Shown: positions 1-9,395 of the stretch, in pieces
How positions within the stretch are numbered: position 1 is the first letter of the stretch
Layout of the letters: each line of letters begins with the position of its first letter
Origin: Hymenobacter psychrotolerans DSM 18569
GTDB lineage: Bacteria; Bacteroidota; Bacteroidia; Cytophagales; Hymenobacteraceae
Assembly: GCF_900142395.1 (NCBI RefSeq)
Contig: NZ_FRAS01000002.1
Coordinates: forward strand, 282,063-346,062
Length of the DNA: 64,000 nucleotides
Direction: 5' to 3'
Notes under the pieces: generated by a model
The model's input: the letters and a program-made list of their open reading frames with translations, nothing else
What the model was told of the DNA's origin: nothing
The model's database searches: none
Program-made: the position numbers and the translations under genes

Positions 1-452
1 AGCTTTTCGGCCGGCACCATCGAAACGGGCGTGCCCCGCTCGCGGGCCAGGTCGTTGATTTCCTGGGTCAGGCTGTTTTTGGTGCCGCGCAGCAGGAAAA
101 TCTTTTCCAGCGTACGGCCCGCGTGCAGCGCCTCCAGAATGGGGCGCAACCCAAACAGCATATCGATGTTGTGGTCGGCAGCCGGGCGGTGCGAGTAAAA
201 CGGCTTGTCGCCGCCGGCTGAGCGGCCGGAGTTACCCCGGGGCCCATCGAAGCTACGGCCACCGCGGCCGTCAGCGCGCTTGTCGGGGCGGCTTTCGTCG
301 CGGCCTTCCGGGCGGCTCTCAGGCCGGCGGTAGCCACCGGGCACGTCGTCGCCGAAGTCGCGGCGCGGGGTGCGGGGCACCGGGCGGTTTTCCGAGTCAA
401 AAAAAGTGCGGCGCGGCTTCAGCGGCCCGGGGCGGTCATTGCTTTTCTCCAT
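1..452 (-). CDS. rlmB: TrmH/SpoU-family 23S rRNA 2'-O-methyltransferase (RlmB-like), N-terminal part
   Basis: Only the first 150 codons lie in the window; the C-terminal SPOUT catalytic domain is beyond the left edge. From about residue 95 the protein reads HNIDMLFGLRPILEALHAG and then LEKIFLLRGT, the usual beginning of the TrmH substrate-binding domain (L30e-like fold). RlmB methylates a guanosine in domain V of 23S rRNA using SAM. Residues 1-94 are an unusual disordered extension rich in Arg, Gly, Asp and Pro. The ATG at 452 lies inside the last codons of the upstream GWxTD gene (34-bp overlap), so the two are probably co-transcribed. The family is clear; the exact methylation target is inferred because the catalytic part is missing. 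Confidence 0.8.
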   Translation of the reverse strand, partial: MEKSNDRPGPLKPRRTFFDSENRPVPRTPRRDFGDDVPGGYRRPESRPEGRDESRPDKRADGRGGRSFDGPRGNSGRSAGGDKPFYSHRPAADHNIDMLFGLRPILEALHAGRTLEKIFLLRGTKNSLTQEINDLARERGTPVSMVPAEK

Positions 453-1633
453 TGCTCCACGGCGGCATACCAAAGACGTTCATTCTCGGGTCGGCGCACC
501 AATTCATAGTGTTCGGGGGCAAAGGTACTCGGTTTGGGCCGGAACGTATAAGTAGCTGAGCTGCCGTTGTCGCGGGCGTGGTAGACCCACCGCTCTTCCT
601 GGGCAGTACGATACACGGCATCGGGGACGCCCAGCACCATGTAGAGCATTCCCCGGTCGGTCATCCAACCCGCTTTGTGTGCCGCAAACAGCTGATTGGC
701 AGTAGCGGCGCGGCTGTAATAAAGCCGGATTGCCTGGCGGGCCAGGGTTTGCTGGCCGGCCGCTGCCTTCAGCCAGAACTCATCGACGGCCTTTTTGGGG
801 TTGGGCGCTTCGTAGAGCTTTTTGCGTTCCGCCGAAGTGGTCAGGTAGATCAGGGGCTGAATCAGCTCGTCGGCCGTGGTGAGGTCCGGGTATTCGGCAC
901 CGGTTACCAGCAGCCCCAGCATGCTGGGCTCGCCGGCCAGCCGGAGCGTATACAGGCCAGGCTCTGGAAGGGCCAACGCTACCCCGGCCCGCGCATACAG
1001 CGAGTCGCTGACCGCCAGTGTGGCCGGTCCCGCTGACTGCCGCAGCGGATCGGCGTGCGGCGGCAAAGCGGCCACGAAGGGCGTCGTGTACTGCTTCACG
1101 TTTACGGGCTGCTCAGGACCATACCGGTCCACAAAAAAAGCCTCACCGGCCCGCACCGTGTGCCGTAGCAACGGAGCGCCGAGGCTGTCGGTCAGTACGT
1201 AGGGACGGGCCAGGCGGGCGGCTGTGAGCGGCAGCCAGGCTGCTTCGCCGGATACGGCGGCGCTGGCGGGGCCGCAGGCTATGCTCAGCACGGTGCCGGC
1301 CTGCAGGCGGGCCATTGGCAGGCAAAACTCCACGCGGGCAGCCGGCCCTTCGGAACGAAGCCGCCGCGCCAGCTGAGACACGGTATCGGCCCAGAGGGGG
1401 CGCCTGGCATCGTAGGCGGGCCAGGCCAGCACCCGCAGCGGCTGCTTTTGCCGGAGCGCCGAGCCATCCGGAAACCGCAGATACACGCGCAGACTGTCGC
1501 CTTCGCGGCGCGAATCCACCAGAATTTTTTGGTGACGGTACTGGCCGGCGAAGTCGCGCCGCTGAGCCGATGCGGCTAGCGGCAGCGTCAGCAGAAAGCC
1601 CCAGAAAAGAAGTAGTCGGACCTGATGATTCAC
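419..1633 (-). CDS. GWxTD domain-containing secreted protein
   Basis: A protein of about 404 residues with an N-terminal signal peptide (hydrophobic run LLLFWGFLLTLPLAASAQ) and a C-terminal domain carrying GWMTDRGMLYMVLGVPD and RWVYH, the signature of the Bacteroidetes GWxTD family, whose function is unknown. I chose the GTG at 1633 because it puts the signal peptide at the N-terminus; the frame is open back to a TTG at 1699, but that would start inside the terminator of the upstream gene. The 3' end overlaps rlmB by 34 bp. Location is inferred to be periplasmic or cell surface. Confidence 0.8.
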   Translation of the reverse strand: MNHQVRLLLFWGFLLTLPLAASAQRRDFAGQYRHQKILVDSRREGDSLRVYLRFPDGSALRQKQPLRVLAWPAYDARRPLWADTVSQLARRLRSEGPAARVEFCLPMARLQAGTVLSIACGPASAAVSGEAAWLPLTAARLARPYVLTDSLGAPLLRHTVRAGEAFFVDRYGPEQPVNVKQYTTPFVAALPPHADPLRQSAGPATLAVSDSLYARAGVALALPEPGLYTLRLAGEPSMLGLLVTGAEYPDLTTADELIQPLIYLTTSAERKKLYEAPNPKKAVDEFWLKAAAGQQTLARQAIRLYYSRAATANQLFAAHKAGWMTDRGMLYMVLGVPDAVYRTAQEERWVYHARDNGSSATYTFRPKPSTFAPEHYELVRRPENERLWYAAVEQWRKAMTAPGR

Positions 1634-1694
1634 CGGCGGCAGTGTAGATGTGGCTACTAAAACGGAGAAGCGGCCCGTAATGTCAGCAGAAGCC

Positions 1695-1726
1695 AACAAA
1701 AAAGCCGGCCCAACCGGGCCGGCTTT
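1695..1726 (-). terminator. Intrinsic terminator after the GT117 gene
   Basis: An 11-bp perfect stem (AAAGCCGGCCC / GGGCCGGCTTT, loop of 4) is followed on the minus strand by a T-rich tract. It sits 25 bp past the stop of the GT117 gene. Confidence 0.8.
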
Positions 1727-1750
1727 CCTGCTAGAGCTACAAAATGCCCT

Positions 1751-4747
1751 TTACTGACGCGGATAATACTGGTTCAGCAGCTCGTAGGCTTTCGCGGCGC
1801 GGGCCTGGTCGCCAACCTGCTCGGCGGCGCGGTATACGCTCTGCAGCCCCAGCAGATAGGTCTGGCTTTCCATGTCGAACAAGGCCGGGTTGTGCGTCTG
1901 GTAGTAGGCCAGAGCCACCTGGGCGCGGCTGGTCATCTTGTCCATGATGTCGTGAGCCAGCGCCTGCTTGCCTACCGTTACCAGCGCCGGCACAAACTGC
2001 GGCGAGTAGTAGTCGTAGGGAATCGTGGCGTCGGGCATGGCCTCAAACGCTTTGTTCAGCACTTCGGTAGCCTTGGCCTTGTCGCCGTCGGCGAGGTAGG
2101 CGTTGGCGAGGCGCGCGAATTTGTCGCGGTAGTTGGCCGGGAAGCGCAGGTGGTTTTCGTCGTAGAAGATGCCCGGCTTGTTGAGGTTGCGGAAGGCAAA
2201 CTTCTTCATCATGTTCTCATACATGATGTTTTTCTCCACGTAGCCTTCGTCGCCGCGGGGCTGGTAGTTCGGGTCTTTCAGCGGCAGCACGCGGTAGGCC
2301 ATGCCTTCCAGCTGGAAGTAGGGCTGCAGGTTCATGAAGTCGGAGCCGGCCACGGTGCTGGAGAAGTAGATGGGACGCTCCCAGTTGTTGGTGGCCAGCA
2401 TGTCCAGAATCACCAGGTTCTTCTTCTCGATGGCGCCTTTGCCCATGTCCCATTCCATGCGGTTCACGAGCTGCTTGCTGCGCTCCGCCGGTACGAGGCC
2501 CTGCTTTTTCACGGCGGCCGTATCCACGTTCAGGTAGAATTTGCGGGTCGGGTACGACATCATCATCGGCTGGCCTTCGCCGTACGACACCTGCAGCAGC
2601 TCGCTGTTCTGCTTCACCAGCTGAATAAACTCCTTCAGGTTCACTTCCTGCACGGCCGGGTTTTCGGCGTAGGGCAGCATGTCGTTGGTGCCCTGCTTGT
2701 ACCGGTCATCGGGCATGGAGATGGGCAGCGGCTGCGACAGATACGCCTTGCGCTTCATCTGCTGGATGTACCAGTCGGTGTTCAGGTAGCTGAGTACGGC
2801 CACACGCACGTCGGTACGCACGCCTTCCACTTCCTGGGCGTACCAAAGCGGGAAGGTGTCGTTGTCGCCGTTGGTGAACAGGATGGCATTGGGCTGCAGC
2901 GAGTTCAGCAGGTTCTTGGCCGAATCCACGGAGTTGTAGCGGTCCGACCGGTCGTGGTCGTCCCAGCCCTGGCCCACCAGAATAGCGGGCGCCAGCAGGC
3001 CAAGGGCCGTAGCAGCTATGGCACGGGGCGTATCGGCTTTCAGAATGGAGCGCAGCAGCTCAGCCAGGCCCAGCACGCTCAGCCCAATCCAGATGGCAAA
3101 TGCATAGGTAGCGCCCGTGAAGGTGTAGTCCCGCTCACGAGGCTCTATGGGCGGCTGGTTGAGGTATACCACAATGGCCAGACCCGTAAACACGAACAGC
3201 AGGCCCACAATAAAGGCATTGCGCGAGTCGCGGCGGGCATGGAAGAACAGGCCGATGAGGCCCAGAATCAGCGGAATAGCGAAAAAGTTGTTGCGGGCCG
3301 GGCTGTCGGCTACGCGCTCCGGCACGCCGCTCTTGCCCGCGTCCCAGGGCCACAACCCTCCAGACTGCTGAATGTCGCCCTGGCGGCCTACGTAGTTCCA
3401 CAGGAAGTAGCGCCAGAACTGGTGGCCCATCTGGTAGCGGAACAGGAACGACAGGTTCTGGCCCATGGTGGGCTTCACGCCTTCCCGGATATCCACCCAC
3501 TTCTGGTAGTTGTAGATGTGCTCGGGCTGCGGGCTGTAGATGCGCGGCAGCAGCATTTTGTCGGCATCGTCATACACCAGCGTCTGGCGCTTTTCGGCCA
3601 CTACATACCGGTCGCCTTCGCGCACGTAGCGCGGGGCGCCGTCTTCGTAGCGCACGGGGCGGGCATTGAACTGCGGGCCGTACAGCAGCGGACGGTCGCC
3701 GTACTGCTCGCGCTTCAGGTAGCTCACAAAGCTCAGGACGTCCTCGGGGTTGTTTTCGTTGATGGTGGGGTGGTAGCTGCTCCGAATCGGGATGATAAGA
3801 TAGCTGGAGTAGCCAATCAGGATGAACACCAGGCTCAGCATGGCCGTGTTCACGAGGCGGTTTTTCTTCTGGAACGAGTAGCGGAAACCCAGCCACAGCA
3901 GGCCCACAAACAGCACCAGGAAGATGATGATACCCGAGTTGAACGGCAGGTGCACCGTATTCACAAAGAACACTTCAAACCCGCCCGCCAGCGTAGGCAG
4001 GCCCGGAATGATGCCCACCAGAATCAGGCCCACAATCACCAAGCTGACCGCCAGCGTGATGATGCCGCCCAGGGTAGTGGGGTTCTGGGTGCGGCGGTAG
4101 TAGTAGATAAACGCCAGCGCCGGTACGGCCAGCAGGTTCAGCAAGTGCACCCCGATGCTGAGGCCGATAACGTAGGCAATCAGGATCAGCCATTTGTCGG
4201 AATCGGCTTCGTGGGCGCGGTTTTCCCACTTCAGCATAATCCAGACCACGGCCGCCGTAAACAGCGACGACATGGCGTATACCTCGCCTTCCACGGCGTT
4301 GAACCAGAACGAATCGGAGAAAGCAAACGACAACGCACCTACCACGCCGGCGCCCAGAATGAGCAGGCTCTGGCCCGAAGTGGGCTCGGGCGTGCCGGGG
4401 GCCGTGTGTCCGGCCACCTGGCGGTGCAGCACCAGCTTCTTGGCCAGCATCGTGATGGTCCAGAACAGAAACAGCACCGTGAAGGAGCTACTCAGCGCCG
4501 ACAAGGCATTCACCAGCACGGCCACTTTCGTCACATCTCCGAACGAGAACAGCGAGAAGATGCGGCCCAGCAGCAGAAAGGTGGGCGCCCCGGGAGGGTG
4601 CGGCACCAGCAGCTTGTAGGAGCAGGCAATAAACTCGCCGCAGTCCCAGAACGAGGCCGTGGGTTCGAGCGTGAGTAGATAGGTGATGGTGGCAATGGCA
4701 AACACCAGCCAGCCTACTAAATTATTCAGGCTTTTGTATGAACGCAT
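1751..4747 (-). CDS. DUF2723 / GT117-family membrane glycosyltransferase
   Basis: A 998-residue polytopic membrane protein. The N-terminus (residues 1-70) carries FWDCGEFIACSYKLLVPHPPGAP, the hallmark of DUF2723, now placed with TMEM260-like protein O-mannosyltransferases and CAZy family GT117. About a dozen hydrophobic helices cover residues 10-590; the remaining C-terminal part is soluble, probably periplasmic, and helical/TPR-like at the end (AYLADGDKAKATEVLNKAF). Bacteroidetes usually have one or more copies of this length. The substrate is not evident from sequence; protein O-glycosylation at the outer face of the inner membrane is an inference from the family. ATG at 4747 follows a 220-bp gap. 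Confidence 0.88.
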   Translation of the reverse strand: MRSYKSLNNLVGWLVFAIATITYLLTLEPTASFWDCGEFIACSYKLLVPHPPGAPTFLLLGRIFSLFSFGDVTKVAVLVNALSALSSSFTVLFLFWTITMLAKKLVLHRQVAGHTAPGTPEPTSGQSLLILGAGVVGALSFAFSDSFWFNAVEGEVYAMSSLFTAAVVWIMLKWENRAHEADSDKWLILIAYVIGLSIGVHLLNLLAVPALAFIYYYRRTQNPTTLGGIITLAVSLVIVGLILVGIIPGLPTLAGGFEVFFVNTVHLPFNSGIIIFLVLFVGLLWLGFRYSFQKKNRLVNTAMLSLVFILIGYSSYLIIPIRSSYHPTINENNPEDVLSFVSYLKREQYGDRPLLYGPQFNARPVRYEDGAPRYVREGDRYVVAEKRQTLVYDDADKMLLPRIYSPQPEHIYNYQKWVDIREGVKPTMGQNLSFLFRYQMGHQFWRYFLWNYVGRQGDIQQSGGLWPWDAGKSGVPERVADSPARNNFFAIPLILGLIGLFFHARRDSRNAFIVGLLFVFTGLAIVVYLNQPPIEPRERDYTFTGATYAFAIWIGLSVLGLAELLRSILKADTPRAIAATALGLLAPAILVGQGWDDHDRSDRYNSVDSAKNLLNSLQPNAILFTNGDNDTFPLWYAQEVEGVRTDVRVAVLSYLNTDWYIQQMKRKAYLSQPLPISMPDDRYKQGTNDMLPYAENPAVQEVNLKEFIQLVKQNSELLQVSYGEGQPMMMSYPTRKFYLNVDTAAVKKQGLVPAERSKQLVNRMEWDMGKGAIEKKNLVILDMLATNNWERPIYFSSTVAGSDFMNLQPYFQLEGMAYRVLPLKDPNYQPRGDEGYVEKNIMYENMMKKFAFRNLNKPGIFYDENHLRFPANYRDKFARLANAYLADGDKAKATEVLNKAFEAMPDATIPYDYYSPQFVPALVTVGKQALAHDIMDKMTSRAQVALAYYQTHNPALFDMESQTYLLGLQSVYRAAEQVGDQARAAKAYELLNQYYPRQ

Positions 4748-4913
4748 GCGTGCTTGGGGTAGGGTAGGAACGGGGCAAGCCCCGCCCGCCGTTGGAGTCC
4801 GACGGGTTTAAATGATCCAGAAATCAGTGAAAGACCAAAAGTAGAGAATAAATCCGGCCGCGCCGTATCCTGTTTAACGCCCGAAACAGCGGCTGCCATA
4901 CGCCGGGTATAAA

Positions 4914-4942
4914 AAAAGCGGCCGGAGCTACCGGCCGCTTTT
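4914..4942 (-). terminator. Intrinsic terminator after the cupredoxin-like gene
   Basis: A 12-bp perfect stem AAAAGCGGCCGG / CCGGCCGCTTTT with loop of 5 and a T tract on the minus strand, just past the stop at 4971. Confidence 0.85.
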
Positions 4943-4970
4943 CAGTGATAAAGCAGGGAAAGGATGAAGG

Positions 4971-5606
4971 CTAGTTCTGCAGTACAAGCCGCTTTGTGGC
5001 CACCACCTTGTCGTTGTGCAGCAAGCTGTAGAGGTACATGCCGGCGGGCAGGTCAGATAAGTTGATGGGTACGCCGGCAGAAACCGCCTCAGGACGCAGG
5101 GCAATGGTGCGCACCTCGCGGCCGATAATGTTGTTCAGGCGCAGCTTGTAGTCGCCGGGAGCGGCTTTCGAGCCCAGCGTTACGGTGACCATGCCTTTGC
5201 TCGGGTTAGGGTAGAGCGTCAGCGACACGTTGGCGGCCTTTGCATCCAGGGTGGCCTGCGGGGCGTTGCTGACCGTAATAACCCCCGTCATACCAGTCCA
5301 TTTCTCACCGCTGAATGACGCATTTGCCGGGCAGTGGTAGCTAAAGGTGCCCGCTTTGCTGAACGGGATAGAAGCGGTGAAAGCCGCCGGGCCGATGGCA
5401 AACGTAGACCACGCGCCGTTGTCGGACACTGTAGCATGCGTCTGGGTGCCCACATTTACCCACCGCACCTCATCGCCGGGGCGGATGGTAATGGCGGCAG
5501 GCCGGTAGAAGCCGTCCCCAACTTCCACCGTTACGGTGGCGGCCAGCGCCGACAGTTGGGCCAGCAGGATGGCCAGTACCCCAAAAATACGCGTAGAAAT
5601 TTTCAT
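4971..5606 (-). CDS. Secreted cupredoxin (plastocyanin/azurin)-like protein with T9SS sorting domain
   Basis: A 211-residue protein with a signal peptide (residues 1-22), a cupredoxin-like beta-sandwich (about 24-113) and a C-terminal T9SS type A sorting domain (about 128-211, LYPNPSKGMVTV ... PAGMYLYSL ... KRLVLQN). Candidate copper ligands are His57, Cys92 and Met106. The usual His three residues after the Cys is Asn95 here, and there is an insertion before the Met, so a normal type 1 copper site is doubtful. The protein should be exported by the T9SS to the surface or medium. Monocistronic, with its own terminator. Confidence 0.82.
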   Translation of the reverse strand: MKISTRIFGVLAILLAQLSALAATVTVEVGDGFYRPAAITIRPGDEVRWVNVGTQTHATVSDNGAWSTFAIGPAAFTASIPFSKAGTFSYHCPANASFSGEKWTGMTGVITVSNAPQATLDAKAANVSLTLYPNPSKGMVTVTLGSKAAPGDYKLRLNNIIGREVRTIALRPEAVSAGVPINLSDLPAGMYLYSLLHNDKVVATKRLVLQN

Positions 5607-5890
5607 GATGTTCAGCAGAAGGCTATTGCAGGGCTGCGGGTGCTACGCGCTTGGCTACAATATAGCGAATTTTAAATTTAAAGGCGGCTTGTTGCCAGAG
5701 TGGCATTAAGCGGAGCGTATCATCAGCCAGACAAGCACCGTGCCTAACTCAGCCGGTGAGTATGCAGGACAGATAGTGCTGTTGCCAGAAAGGTTGCTTC
5801 CCGGTGCCGCACTGCTCCCACCTTTGCTGTTTCTGCTTACGGCCGCGCTGCATTGTTCGCTGTTGAATAGCAGCCGTCCGGCGCGCGCAC

Positions 5891-6655
5891 TCATAGTACG
5901 TAGCTGATTTCCTTCAGGTCAAAGTGGCGCAACTGGCCTTCTATGCGCACAATAAGCCGCCCGACCTCATCAACGCCCCTGATTTCGCCCTCAAGCCGGC
6001 GGCCTTCCACTTCGTAGGCATGCTGCTCTTGGTAGCGGAACAGCGCCGCCAGGTAGTTGTGGCGAATTGCGGCAAGCCGGCCCGACCGCAACTGCAGGTA
6101 GCGCCGCTCCAGGCACTCCAGCAGCCGGGAAATCAGGGTTGGCAGCGCATACGGGCGGCCCGTAACCCAGGCCAGAGAGGTAGCCGTATGGGCACCGAAC
6201 TCCCGCTGGTTTACATTCAGCCCGATTCCTACCACACTATGCTGAATCATTGCGCCGCTAAGTGTGTTTTCAATCAGGATGCCTCCCAGCTTCCGGTTGC
6301 CATAATAAATATCGTTCGGCCACTTCACCCGCAGGGCGCCATCGGGCCCCAGCAAGGCACTGGCCCAGTCGTGCACGGCTAAGGCTACGGCCTGGCTGAG
6401 CAGAAACTGGTCCTGGGCTGGCAGAAAGGTGGGGCGCCATATTACCGACATTGTCAGGTTCTCGCCCGGATTGGCTTCCCAGCGGTTGCCACGCTGGCCC
6501 CGGCCGGCGGTCTGTTTGTCGGTAATTACCACGCAGCCGTCGGTGGCGCGGTTTTCGCCTATGAGATGTTGTGCCTCGGTGTTGGTTGAGGCGCATTCGG
6601 GCAACCAAACCACTTGGCGGCCCGTGAAGAGAGTTTGCGGGAAAAGAGCCTCCAC
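5891..6655 (-). CDS. birA: Biotin--[acetyl-CoA-carboxylase] ligase
   Basis: Group I biotin protein ligase (no N-terminal DNA-binding domain). It shows the biotinyl-AMP loop GRGQRGNRW, the KWPNDIYY motif with the catalytic-region lysine, GGILIEN, and a small C-terminal SH3-like domain. It attaches biotin to the BCCP subunit of acetyl-CoA carboxylase, whose AccD subunit is encoded at 40.6 kb. I chose the internal GTG at 6655 (254 aa), leaving about 40 bp for the divergent promoters; the frame is open to a TTG at 6691, only 6 bp from rsfS. The birA-rsfS-ftsH arrangement is common in Bacteroidetes. Confidence 0.9.
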   Translation of the reverse strand: MEALFPQTLFTGRQVVWLPECASTNTEAQHLIGENRATDGCVVITDKQTAGRGQRGNRWEANPGENLTMSVIWRPTFLPAQDQFLLSQAVALAVHDWASALLGPDGALRVKWPNDIYYGNRKLGGILIENTLSGAMIQHSVVGIGLNVNQREFGAHTATSLAWVTGRPYALPTLISRLLECLERRYLQLRSGRLAAIRHNYLAALFRYQEQHAYEVEGRRLEGEIRGVDEVGRLIVRIEGQLRHFDLKEISYVL

Positions 6656-6697
6656 TTGATTTTCGTACTTTGTGACGTTCAAACCTAACAATACCCC

Positions 6698-7087
6698 ATG
6701 AAAAGTACCCTGGTTCGGCAGGATTCGGACAAGTTGGCAGATGTAGTAGTACGCGGCATGCAGGATAAGAAAGCTGTCGACATTGTAGTGCTCAATCTTA
6801 AAGACCTCAAAAATGCTGTAGCTGACTATTTTGTTATTTGCTCGGCATCCTCAGATACGCAACTCGACGCTATTGCGCGCTCCGTAGAAGAAGAAGTAGA
6901 AAAGCTGACCGGCCAGAACCCCTGGCAGACGGAAGGCCGCACCAACCGCGAGTGGGTGCTGCTCGACTACGTGGACGTGGTAGTGCATGTGTTCCTGCGC
7001 GACCGGCGCCAGTTCTACGCTCTGGAGGAGTTGTGGGGCGATGCACAGATCCGGTACGTGGAAGAAGAAACAGTTTCGGCGCGGTAA
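6698..7087 (+). CDS. rsfS: Ribosomal silencing factor RsfS
   Basis: A 129-residue protein of the RsfS/DUF143 family with KKAVDIVVLNLKDL, ADYFVICSASSDTQ and TEGRTNREWVLLDYVDVVVHVF motifs in the expected order and normal family length. RsfS binds ribosomal protein uL14 and blocks subunit joining when nutrients are scarce. It diverges from birA and lies upstream of ftsH, but a hairpin at 7132-7157 suggests that at least part of the transcription stops before ftsH. Confidence 0.93.
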   Translation: MKSTLVRQDSDKLADVVVRGMQDKKAVDIVVLNLKDLKNAVADYFVICSASSDTQLDAIARSVEEEVEKLTGQNPWQTEGRTNREWVLLDYVDVVVHVFLRDRRQFYALEELWGDAQIRYVEEETVSAR

Positions 7088-7131
7088 GGTAAACGCCGGT
7101 CAGCTGCGTCTGCTTCCGGGAACAAACGTGC

Positions 7132-7157
7132 AGGCGGCATGTTCCGCCTTTGTTTTT
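7132..7157 (+). terminator. Intrinsic terminator between rsfS and ftsH
   Basis: A short hairpin AGGCGG-CATGTT-CCGCCT followed by a T-rich run (TTTGTTTTTT). Confidence 0.65.
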
Positions 7158-7179
7158 TGCTTTAGCTAATCCCTAGTTC

Positions 7180-9288
7180 ATGCCTGATAACACGCCCAAA
7201 AAGAAGAAGCCCATGCTGCCTTCGCCCACCCCGAAACCGGGTATGCAGCTCTGGCTACTGGCCGGGTTGGTTTTGTTTCTGTGCGCCTGGTTGTTTTTCA
7301 ACCAGAGTGGTAGCACCGTCGAAATCAACCAGCAGAAATTTGAGCAGATGTACGCCGCCGGTGATGTGCGCGACGTCAAGCTGCTCACTGACCGAAACCT
7401 GGTAGAAGTTTCGCTTAAAAACGAAGCCGCTAAATCGGGCCGCTATACGCAGCTTCTGAGCCGCCGTGGCCCGCTCACCTTCGACACCAGCCCGCAATTC
7501 GGGTTCCGGGTCGTGGATGGCAAAACGTTTAAGGAAGATTTTGAGAAGCTGCAGGCCAACGTTCCACTCGACAAGCGCATTGGCATCACCTTCGATACCC
7601 GCACCGGCTACGGCGACTTTATTGCCACCTGGGGCTTCTCCATTCTGTTGCTGGTCGGTTTCTGGTTCCTGATGCGCCGCATGAGTGGCGCGGGCGGAGC
7701 CGGCGGCCAGATTTTCAACATTGGTAAGAGCCGCGCCGCCCTGTTTGAGGGAGGCGACAAGGTGAAGATTACGTTCAAGGACGTAGCCGGTCTGGAAGAA
7801 GCCAAGGAAGAGGTGCAGGAAATCGTGGAGTTCCTCAAGAACCCTTCGAAGTTCACCATCCTCGGCGGTAAAATCCCGAAAGGTGCCTTGCTGGTAGGTC
7901 CTCCCGGTACCGGTAAAACGCTGCTGGCCAAAGCAGTAGCCGGCGAAGCTGACGTGCCGTTCTTTTCGCTGTCGGGCTCCGACTTCGTGGAAATGTTCGT
8001 GGGTGTGGGCGCTGCCCGCGTGCGTGACCTGTTCAAGCAGGCCAAAGCCAAGGCGCCCTGTATCATCTTCATCGACGAAATTGACGCCATTGGCCGCAGC
8101 CGCAGCCGCGGCAACGTGCCCGGCGGCAACGATGAGCGGGAAAATACGCTCAACTCGCTGCTGGTAGAAATGGACGGCTTCGGCACCGACTCCGGGGTTA
8201 TTATCCTGGCAGCCACCAACCGTCCCGATACGCTCGACTCCGCGCTGCTGCGTCCCGGCCGTTTCGACCGTCAGATCAGCATCGACAAGCCCGACATCAA
8301 CGGCCGCACGGAGATTTTCCAGGTGCACCTGAAGCCCCTGACGCTGGGCCCCGATGTGGAAGCCAAGAAGCTGGCCGCCATGACGCCCGGTTTTGCCGGC
8401 GCCGAGATTGCCAATGTCTGCAACGAAGCCGCCCTCATTGCCGCCCGCCGCGACAAGAAGATGGTGACCATGCAGGACTTCACCGACGCGGTGGACCGCG
8501 TAATTGGTGGTCTGGAGAAGAAAAACAAAATCATCAGCCCCGATGAGAAGCGGATTGTGGCCTACCACGAAGCCGGCCACGCCATTGCGGGCTGGTTCCT
8601 GGAGCACGCCGACCCATTGGTGAAAGTGAGCATCGTGCCCCGTGGGGTGGCGGCGCTGGGCTACGCGCAGTATCTGCCGCGTGAGCAGTTCCTCTACAAC
8701 ACCGAGCAGCTCACTGACGAGATGTGCATGACCCTAGGCGGCCGCGCGGCGGAAGAGCTGGTGTTCGGCAAGATTTCGACCGGCGCCCTCAGCGACCTGG
8801 AGCGCATCACCAAGATGGCCTACTCCATCGTGACGATGTACGGCATGAACGCCAAGCTCGGCAACGTGTCGTTCTACGACTCGAAAGGCCAGAATGAATA
8901 CGGTTTCTCGAAGCCCTATTCGGAAGCCACGTCGCAGATGATTGATGAGGAAGTGCGCAGCATCATCGAGAATGCCTACATCCGGACTAAAGAGCTGCTG
9001 ACGGAGCGCCGCCACGAGCTGGAGGTAGTAGCCAAAGAGCTGCTGGAAAAAGAAGTGCTGCTGCAGGATGATCTGGAGCGCCTCGTGGGCAAGCGCCCAC
9101 ACGGCGTGCAAACCAACTACCAGGCCCACATGGCCGGCACCGACCGGTCAGAAACCCTGAGCGAGCGGAAGCAGGAGCACCCGTTGCAAAACGATTTGCC
9201 TCCCCTGAATCTGCCCGGCGTAGATGACAACGGTCCGCAGTCCGGGGCTACTTCGGAGCCCAGCGGTTCGGCCGTAACGCCGGTATAG
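7180..9288 (+). CDS. ftsH: ATP-dependent zinc metalloprotease FtsH
   Basis: A 702-residue membrane AAA+ protease. An N-terminal helix (about residues 23-42) and a second one (about 146-165) flank a periplasmic domain. Walker A GPPGTGKT starts at residue 240, Walker B IIFIDEID has D299/E300, SRH arginines follow, and the zinc site HEAGH is at residues 463-467. It degrades misfolded membrane proteins and short-lived cytoplasmic proteins; in many bacteria LpxC is a substrate. The C-terminal tail after about residue 640 is hydrophilic and low-complexity. Complete and intact. Confidence 0.97.
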   Translation: MPDNTPKKKKPMLPSPTPKPGMQLWLLAGLVLFLCAWLFFNQSGSTVEINQQKFEQMYAAGDVRDVKLLTDRNLVEVSLKNEAAKSGRYTQLLSRRGPLTFDTSPQFGFRVVDGKTFKEDFEKLQANVPLDKRIGITFDTRTGYGDFIATWGFSILLLVGFWFLMRRMSGAGGAGGQIFNIGKSRAALFEGGDKVKITFKDVAGLEEAKEEVQEIVEFLKNPSKFTILGGKIPKGALLVGPPGTGKTLLAKAVAGEADVPFFSLSGSDFVEMFVGVGAARVRDLFKQAKAKAPCIIFIDEIDAIGRSRSRGNVPGGNDERENTLNSLLVEMDGFGTDSGVIILAATNRPDTLDSALLRPGRFDRQISIDKPDINGRTEIFQVHLKPLTLGPDVEAKKLAAMTPGFAGAEIANVCNEAALIAARRDKKMVTMQDFTDAVDRVIGGLEKKNKIISPDEKRIVAYHEAGHAIAGWFLEHADPLVKVSIVPRGVAALGYAQYLPREQFLYNTEQLTDEMCMTLGGRAAEELVFGKISTGALSDLERITKMAYSIVTMYGMNAKLGNVSFYDSKGQNEYGFSKPYSEATSQMIDEEVRSIIENAYIRTKELLTERRHELEVVAKELLEKEVLLQDDLERLVGKRPHGVQTNYQAHMAGTDRSETLSERKQEHPLQNDLPPLNLPGVDDNGPQSGATSEPSGSAVTPV

Positions 9289-9303
9289 CACGCCCAATCC
9301 CAG

Positions 9304-9333
9304 AAAAGCCAGCCCGCCAGGGCTGGCTTTTTT
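9304..9333 (+). terminator. Intrinsic terminator after ftsH
   Basis: A 12-bp stem AAAAGCCAGCCC / GGGCTGGCTTTT with a 4-base loop and a T tract, 16 bp past the ftsH stop. Confidence 0.88.
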
Positions 9334-9383
9334 GTTGGGGGATGCCCCCTTTCTGCTAGTTTTAAGCCTAGCCGCTTTCAGAG

Positions 9384-9391
9384 TACCTTTG
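9384..9391 (+). promoter_or_regulatory. Candidate Bacteroidetes -7 element (TACCTTTG) of the LUD gene
   Basis: An exact match to TAnnTTTG located only 4 bases before the ATG at 9396, so transcription would begin at or next to the start codon (leaderless or almost leaderless mRNA). No TTG is seen about 20 bases upstream, so this rests on the -7 element alone. Confidence 0.4.
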
Positions 9392-9395
9392 TGCC

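Noticed and set aside
1892..4678. 928-codon open frame opposite the GT117 gene
   Set aside because: A shadow frame: His/Val/Arg-rich composition without motifs, while the opposite strand encodes a clear membrane glycosyltransferase.
5706..5894. 62-codon ORF on the minus strand overlapping the birA stop (ATGA)
   Set aside because: The overlap suggests coupling, but the product has no signal, helix pattern or family resemblance and looks random.
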